Shown here piece after piece: positions 7,588-11,304 of a DNA stretch of 11,304 nt. The translations under genes were made by a program, and so were the position numbers. The notes under the pieces are model-generated. The model ran no database searches. It had not been told where the DNA came from and worked only from the letters and a program-made list of their open reading frames with translations. The stretch spans positions 1-11,304 of the forward strand of contig CAZOIA010000179.1 in the NCBI GenBank assembly GCA_964579675.1. The letters are read 5' to 3'. Positions within the stretch are counted from its first letter, which is position 1; each line of letters begins with the position of its first letter. The DNA comes from CAZOIA01 sp964579675 (GTDB lineage Bacteria > Planctomycetota > Phycisphaerae > UBA1845 > PWPN01).

Positions 7588-8877
7588 CTAACCGCGTTGT
7601 TCGATCGGCACGAATGGGCGCTGGGCGGGGCCGGTGTAGACCTGTCGCGGCCGGTAGATCCGCAGGTTCGGGCTCAAGTGGACCTCGCGCCAGTGGGCGA
7701 TCCACCCGGGCATACGGCCAATGGCAAACATGACCGGGAACATGTCGACCGGGATTCCGATCGCCCGCATGATGATCCCACTGTAGAAATCGACGTTCGG
7801 ATAGAGCCTGCGATCGACGAAGTAGGAATCCTTCAGGGCGATTTCCTCCAGTCGGCGGGCGATGTCCAGCAGCGGATCGTCGATCCCCAACTTGCTGAGC
7901 AACGTGTCGCAGACCTGCTTGATGATGTTCGCGCGGGGGTCGAAGTTCTTGTATACGCGATGGCCGAATCCCATCAGCCGCACCCCCGACTCCTTGTCTT
8001 TGACCTTCTCGATGAAGGCGTGGAGGCTTTCGCCGCTCTGATGGATTCTCAGGAGCATCTGGATCACCGCCTGGTTCGCTCCGCCGTGCAGCCGGCCCCA
8101 CAGGGCACATACCCCCGCTGCCACCGACGCGTACAGGTTCGCCTCGCTCGACGCGACCATCCGAACCGTGGAGGTCGAGCAGTTCTGCTCGTGGTCGGCA
8201 TGCAGGAGCAGGATCGTATTGAGGGCCTGGACCACTTCGGGATGGGGTTCGTAGGGGGAGTTGGGCTTGCTGAACATCATGTGGAGGAAGTTGGCCACGT
8301 AGGGCAGGTCCGCTCGGGGATAGATCCAGGGCTGCCCGATGGACTTCTTGTAGCTGGCGGCGGCGATAGTCCGCACCTTGCTCATCAGCCGGGCGGCGGC
8401 GTCCGTGAAGTGCTCCTCGTCTTCAGGCTGGAGCAGGGCCGGCTGATAACAGCCAAGGGCGTTGATCATCGCCGACAGAATCGCCATCGGATGCGCGTTC
8501 GGCGGGAATCCCTCGAAGTGATGTCGCATGTCCTCGTGAATGAACTCGTGCTCGGTCAACAGGGCGCGGAATTCAGCCAGGTACTCCGCCGTGGGAAGCT
8601 CCCCGAAGATGAGCAGATAGGCCACCTCGAGGAAGTTCGAGCGTTCCGCCAACTCCTCGATGGGATACCCCCGATAGCGCAGGATACCCTGCTCCCCATT
8701 GATGTAGGTGATCTCACTGGCGCAGGAGCCGGTGTTGACGTACCCGTCGTCCAGAGTGATGGCGCCGGTCTGGGACCGGAGCTGGCTGATGTCGATCCCA
8801 ACCTCGTTCTCCGTCCCCACCACGAGCGGTAGCTCGTAGGTCTTGCCGCCTATTTGCAGTAACGATTTATCTTTCAT
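7588..8877 (-). CDS. gltA: Citrate synthase (type II)
   Basis: Condenses acetyl-CoA with oxaloacetate to citrate, the entry step of the TCA cycle, in the cytoplasm. From the ATG at 8877 it is 429 residues, close to E. coli GltA. The start MKDKSLLQIGGKTYELP matches the usual N-terminal beta-strand, and HADHEQNCSTSTVR lies at 226-239. Catalytic residues are His264 (LHGGAN), His306 (GFGHRVYK) and Asp363 (NVDFYSG), essentially at E. coli positions. The C-terminal RIYRPRQVYTG block is also present. An in-frame GTG at 8889 would add four residues and has no better ribosome site, so the ATG is preferred. It lies between an unrecognised gene upstream and a membrane hydrolase downstream on the same strand, with no other TCA genes nearby. 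The identification is firm. Methylcitrate synthase is the main alternative, but the length and no prp neighbours favour citrate synthase. Confidence 0.96.
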   Translation of the reverse strand: MKDKSLLQIGGKTYELPLVVGTENEVGIDISQLRSQTGAITLDDGYVNTGSCASEITYINGEQGILRYRGYPIEELAERSNFLEVAYLLIFGELPTAEYLAEFRALLTEHEFIHEDMRHHFEGFPPNAHPMAILSAMINALGCYQPALLQPEDEEHFTDAAARLMSKVRTIAAASYKKSIGQPWIYPRADLPYVANFLHMMFSKPNSPYEPHPEVVQALNTILLLHADHEQNCSTSTVRMVASSEANLYASVAAGVCALWGRLHGGANQAVIQMLLRIHQSGESLHAFIEKVKDKESGVRLMGFGHRVYKNFDPRANIIKQVCDTLLSKLGIDDPLLDIARRLEEIALKDSYFVDRRLYPNVDFYSGIIMRAIGIPVDMFPVMFAIGRMPGWIAHWREVHLSPNLRIYRPRQVYTGPAQRPFVPIEQRG

Positions 8878-9015
8878 TGGTATGTCCACATCTGGTCGGT
8901 CCAGGCCGGACTACCGCTGTTCCCGATCTCAGCCGGCGTCAGAAATCGCAGCCTGATTCGTGGCCGAGGCCAATAGCCTTCCCCGTAGCTTCAGCCGCCG
9001 GCCCGACCACGATAC
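8878..9015. other. Citrate synthase upstream region
   Basis: 138 bp between the unrecognised protein and citrate synthase. I see no convincing promoter or hairpin with a T-tract on the minus strand; only short inverted repeats such as AGGC/GCCT near 8964-8976. Transcription may continue from upstream. Confidence 0.4.
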
Positions 9016-9873
9016 TCAGAACCGTGGGCTTGTCCATAGGTGGCAATTCACGCCGGGGATCGCCGCTTCGAGCAGGCGGGCGGCGTCGGGTCCGGCGGCC
9101 TCAAGCCGATATCCCCGGTTGGACGTCTCGCAGATCCACTCTGCCCGCCAGGCCTCGCCGCTCACGATCCGGTGCCAGGGTTTCCGGCGGGCTGGCCGCA
9201 CCATCCGGACCTCGTGCCCGTTGTGGTCCAAGGTACCGGCAGGGCAGCCATCCGCAGGGCCGGTGCCCTCGGTGGGCCCGGTCCCGGCCAGCACCCATCG
9301 CTCGAAGGTCAGGGACTGGCGGCGGTGGCGGAATGTCAGCACCGCGCGTCCTGCTGCGAACCGGTGTCCCGTCAACTGGAACCCCGCCGGCACCGACCAC
9401 GCGAAGCCGTACACGCACCAAGGCACGCTTGCCCGGCGACTGGCGTCGCCAATGGAGGCCAGGAGGCGATCGGCCGTGGGATCGGCGGCTCCCCCAGGTG
9501 TGCCGGCTACCTTGACGAACAACAGCCGACGGGACGCCGCGCTGAGCAGCAGGGCCAGCACGTCGCCATTGTCGGTGACCGCCCGCCGGCTGTCGGCGAT
9601 CCCCTCGCCGCGGCATGCGTCGGCCCGCCAGGTCAACGAGTCACGCCTTCTTGCCCGGGCCGCACGAGACAGGTCCACGCCGGCGACCGAGCGGACACGC
9701 CGCCAGCTCAGCTCCAGCCTGACCCGTTCCAGGTCGGCCGCGATCACTGTCCCTGCCCGAGCGTTCCCGCTGAGTCTCGCCGGGTTCCACTCGGCCGGGA
9801 GATCAAGCTGCCAGCTTTGCCAGCCCAGGTGATTGTCGAGTGGACCTGTGGGCCTGTCCGCGGCGGAAGACAT
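9016..9873 (-). CDS. Unrecognised Trp-rich protein
   Basis: 285 residues that I do not recognise. The frame has high G/C at third codon positions and reads like protein, unlike the overlapping plus-strand frames. It contains 12 tryptophans and many arginines, with no signal peptide or membrane segment. Conserved-looking blocks are LGWQSWQLDLPAEW (16-29), VRLELSWRR (51-59), RRLLFVKVAG (115-124), WCVYGFAWSVP (152-162), FERWVLAG (190-197) and a C-terminal AAIPGVNCH (270-278). The alternation of short beta-like stretches suggests a beta-rich fold. The ATG at 9873 is the first start after an in-frame stop at 9949-9951, but its ribosome site is weak. A conserved-looking stretch GRWVYGTP just before it, in frame, hints that the true protein may begin further upstream. 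It lies 138 bp before citrate synthase on the same strand. No function is proposed. Confidence 0.65.
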   Translation of the reverse strand: MSSAADRPTGPLDNHLGWQSWQLDLPAEWNPARLSGNARAGTVIAADLERVRLELSWRRVRSVAGVDLSRAARARRRDSLTWRADACRGEGIADSRRAVTDNGDVLALLLSAASRRLLFVKVAGTPGGAADPTADRLLASIGDASRRASVPWCVYGFAWSVPAGFQLTGHRFAAGRAVLTFRHRRQSLTFERWVLAGTGPTEGTGPADGCPAGTLDHNGHEVRMVRPARRKPWHRIVSGEAWRAEWICETSNRGYRLEAAGPDAARLLEAAIPGVNCHLWTSPRF

Positions 9874-10107
9874 CGGCGTCCCGTATACCCACCGGCCGGC
9901 AGGACGGTCAAGGGCCGCTCGCGGTACACACGTCGCAGAGCTTCGCGGTCAGGCGCGAACGCCTGAATGCGTGAAATCGCCGAAGGGACACAACAGCGAG
10001 GCGAGCCGGGCGCTCCTCCGCCCCGACAGGCAACCGGCCCGCAGAGCCCTGCCGCACAGCGCAACAAGGGCAGCTCCGTCAATGCGATCCTCTCTGCCGT
10101 ACGGGAA
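9874..10107. other. 234-bp gap between two minus-strand genes
   Basis: Separates the phospholipase-like gene from the unrecognised Trp-rich gene. It contains the perfect inverted repeat at 9949-9966 and, on the minus strand, a stretch (about 9905-9970) with coding-like third positions in a frame different from the gene below. No clear promoter is seen. Confidence 0.5.
9949..9966 (-). repeat. Perfect inverted repeat with TTCG loop
   Basis: Minus strand: TCAGGCG, loop TTCG, CGCCTGA: a perfect 7-bp stem, about 76 bp upstream of the start of the unrecognised gene. No T-tract follows on either strand, so it is not an ordinary terminator. The in-frame stop of the downstream gene falls inside it. 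It could be an RNA hairpin in a leader, a protein-binding palindrome or chance. Confidence 0.6.
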
Positions 10108-11037
10108 TCATGTAGGGCTGTCTTGCCGCTGGCGATTGTGCCGCCGGGCAGGAAATCCGACCGTCACCACCGGCGCGTGGGTGGCCGCCGCCTCATAGAG
10201 GACATGCGGGGCGATCAGTCCGGAGCGGGCTATCTGGCGGAGCTGTCGGCGTTGTGCCTTCGTGTACGCCAGGGCCGCGTTCCCGTTGGGATCCTCGTGC
10301 AACACGGATGATCCTCGCCGGTGGGCGACGACGTCCACCATTCGTTCGAGGCACTCGGACCGGTACTCCCGCATCAACTGATCGGAAAGCGGCCAGCGTG
10401 ACACGTCGTACCATCGGTCCATGGCCCGCCGCAGGAGGCGCCGGCTCACGAACCGGTTCATCCGATAGAACAACCGCCAGTTCACGGCAAAGGGCAGGAA
10501 GGTCTCGGTTAACTGGGCGGAGAGGCTGGTCTGGTGCTCGTCGAAGACCTCTTTGAGGACGGTCTGTAACTGGTTCCAGTAGTGCGGCCCGATCGTCGAA
10601 TCCGCGCGAAGCTCCCAGTACAAATGGCCGAACGACATCGTGGAACGGGTGAGGGTCATTTGCCGGGGAACGAACTTATTGTGGGCGATGGTGTCCGCGG
10701 CCAGATGGGACAGGTACCCCAGGGCGAAGGCCCGGCCGCGATCAGAGCCGGCATCGTCGAGAATCGCAAACCCGGTTTCCCAGTGATGGCAGAACTGCTT
10801 CACCAGCGACAGTCGCTTGGCCAGCACGACGTCCGCCGCGATGTTTCCGAACAGGTAATCGCGGGCGTGCCGGGTGAGCAGGGCCGCCACCACCGCCGGC
10901 AACAGATCCAACTGGCCTAACAGGTCGCTCGCCAGCTTCACGTGCGTGGCTGCCCCCCATGCGAACACGTCTGTCGGCGCGATCAGGAGAACGACCGCGG
11001 AGACCCCCAGCACGATGCGGAGCTTGAACATGTCCAT
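10108..11037 (-). CDS. Secreted zinc-dependent phospholipase C-like protein
   Basis: A 309-residue member of the zinc-dependent phospholipase C / S1-P1 nuclease superfamily, expected to cleave phosphate esters (phospholipid head groups) outside the cytoplasm. The signal peptide (hydrophobic 7-21) ends VFA, so cleavage after Ala26 makes Trp27 the N-terminus, matching Trp1 of Bacillus cereus phospholipase C, which binds zinc through its amino group. The other expected ligands are present: His32, Asp69 (GNIAADVV), His84 or His85 (FCHHWETG), His111 and Asp115 (LSHLAADT, the family's H-x3-D), His119, and His138 with Glu142 (H-x3-E). The C-terminal half is Arg-rich and less familiar, with a basic tail. 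GAGGAG (11046-11051) lies eight bases before the ATG at 11037, favouring it over the in-frame ATG at 11031. It is first in the minus-strand series. Substrate is inferred from the family only. Confidence 0.85.
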   Translation of the reverse strand: MDMFKLRIVLGVSAVVLLIAPTDVFAWGAATHVKLASDLLGQLDLLPAVVAALLTRHARDYLFGNIAADVVLAKRLSLVKQFCHHWETGFAILDDAGSDRGRAFALGYLSHLAADTIAHNKFVPRQMTLTRSTMSFGHLYWELRADSTIGPHYWNQLQTVLKEVFDEHQTSLSAQLTETFLPFAVNWRLFYRMNRFVSRRLLRRAMDRWYDVSRWPLSDQLMREYRSECLERMVDVVAHRRGSSVLHEDPNGNAALAYTKAQRRQLRQIARSGLIAPHVLYEAAATHAPVVTVGFPARRHNRQRQDSPT

Positions 11038-11045
11038 CCCACCCG

Positions 11046-11051
11046 CTCCTC
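11046..11051 (-). promoter_or_regulatory. Shine-Dalgarno of the phospholipase-like gene
   Basis: GAGGAG on the minus strand, eight bases before the ATG at 11037; the spacing would be 14 to the alternative ATG at 11031. Confidence 0.75.
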
Positions 11052-11075
11052 AGGTAAGCACCCCGCGGACCATGT

Positions 11076-11084
11076 ATCATAATA
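11076..11084 (-). promoter_or_regulatory. Possible -10 element of the phospholipase-like gene
   Basis: An AT-rich island on the minus strand reads TATTATGAT, containing TATTAT and TATGAT, in otherwise GC-rich DNA about 40 bp before the start codon. No clear -35 box is seen at the right distance, so this is weak. Confidence 0.3.
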
Positions 11085-11304
11085 GATCCCGCGTCCGAAA
11101 ACCACGACCGTCCCGCCCAACGAGTCGGAACGGGTGCGTGACAGTTCAGGCGGCGGGCCGGAGGAAGCCCTATGCTGCCTCCGCCAAGCCCCGGCTCAAA
11201 GGGTGCGAAGGTGCGAAAGTGGAAAAGGCACATCGCAGCCAGCCGTTTGTCACTTTCTCGCATTGGCACTTGTTCGCGGGCCGCGTCAGGCCATTCCGGG
11301 AAAG
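11085..11304. other. Intergenic DNA at the window edge
   Basis: No gene that I can support. It holds a hairpin at 11159-11183 and an 8-bp tandem duplication GGTGCGAA (11202-11209 and 11210-11217). An imperfect inverted repeat pairs GAAAGTG (11215-11221) with CACTTTC (11251-11257). The minus-strand open frame through here has no protein-like character. Confidence 0.5.
11159..11183. repeat. Inverted repeat / hairpin
   Basis: CGGAGG (11159-11164) pairs with CCTCCG (11178-11183). Inside an A-G mismatch, AGC (11166-11168) pairs with GCT (11174-11176) around a CCTAT loop. There is no T-tract, so it is not an evident terminator. It lies about 120 bp upstream of the phospholipase-like start. Confidence 0.5.

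Noticed and set aside
7366..8832. Plus-strand open frame of 488 codons
   Set aside because: It lies antisense to the unmistakable citrate synthase and the start of the hydrolase; long antisense frames are common in GC-rich DNA and this translation resembles no protein.
8960..9966. Two long plus-strand open frames (8960-9832 and 9040-9966)
   Set aside because: They are rich in Arg, Pro and Ser with no hydrophobic pattern, and overlap the minus-strand frame that has coding-like third positions and plausible protein blocks.
10742..11269. Minus-strand open frame of 175 codons
   Set aside because: Its 3' half is the phospholipase-like gene read in another frame and its 5' half has no protein character.

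Overview
This GC-rich window reads as chromosomal DNA of a planctomycete-like bacterium. That is an inference from gene content: a secreted formylglycine sulfatase, a large ScsB/DsbD-type reductase with two N-terminal domains, a secreted zinc phospholipase C-like protein, and short tandem intergenic repeats. There is no rRNA or other phylogenetic marker, so the assignment is tentative. I see no mobile element, CRISPR array, phage gene, tRNA or recognisable defence system.

Layout. Positions 1-95 hold three copies of a 34-bp tandem repeat, just past the 3' end of a sulfatase gene on the minus strand (106-1524). A 139-bp divergent region separates the sulfatase from a plus-strand block: a DsbD/ScsB-like reductase (1664-4042), a nucleoside hydrolase (4081-4983, 38 bp downstream and probably co-transcribed), a strong intrinsic terminator (about 5034-5064), and a DUF1611/DgcN-family protein (5095-6147). 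This block converges on a minus-strand series, given here in transcription order: a secreted zinc-dependent phospholipase C-like protein (11037-10108), an unrecognised Trp-rich protein (9873-9016), a type II citrate synthase (8877-7588) and a membrane-anchored alpha/beta hydrolase (7501-6266). The gaps in that series are 234, 138 and 86 bp, so one operon is possible but not shown.

How the genes work together. No single pathway links them. The sulfatase and the phospholipase C-like protein both carry signal peptides and would act outside the cytoplasm on sulfated compounds and phospholipids. The DsbD-like protein would carry reducing power across the inner membrane. The nucleoside hydrolase (nucleoside salvage), the DUF1611 protein (a family linked to D-glutamate metabolism) and citrate synthase (TCA cycle entry) are cytoplasmic metabolism.

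Most unusual points: the tandem repeat, which folds as RNA only on the sulfatase-sense strand into a hairpin with a tandem G-A/A-G internal pair; the phospholipase-like protein, whose predicted mature N-terminus is exactly the zinc-binding tryptophan; the intrinsic terminator about 30 nt before the DUF1611 start codon with an oddly distant Shine-Dalgarno; and the unrecognised protein next to citrate synthase. I found no convincing new multi-gene system.
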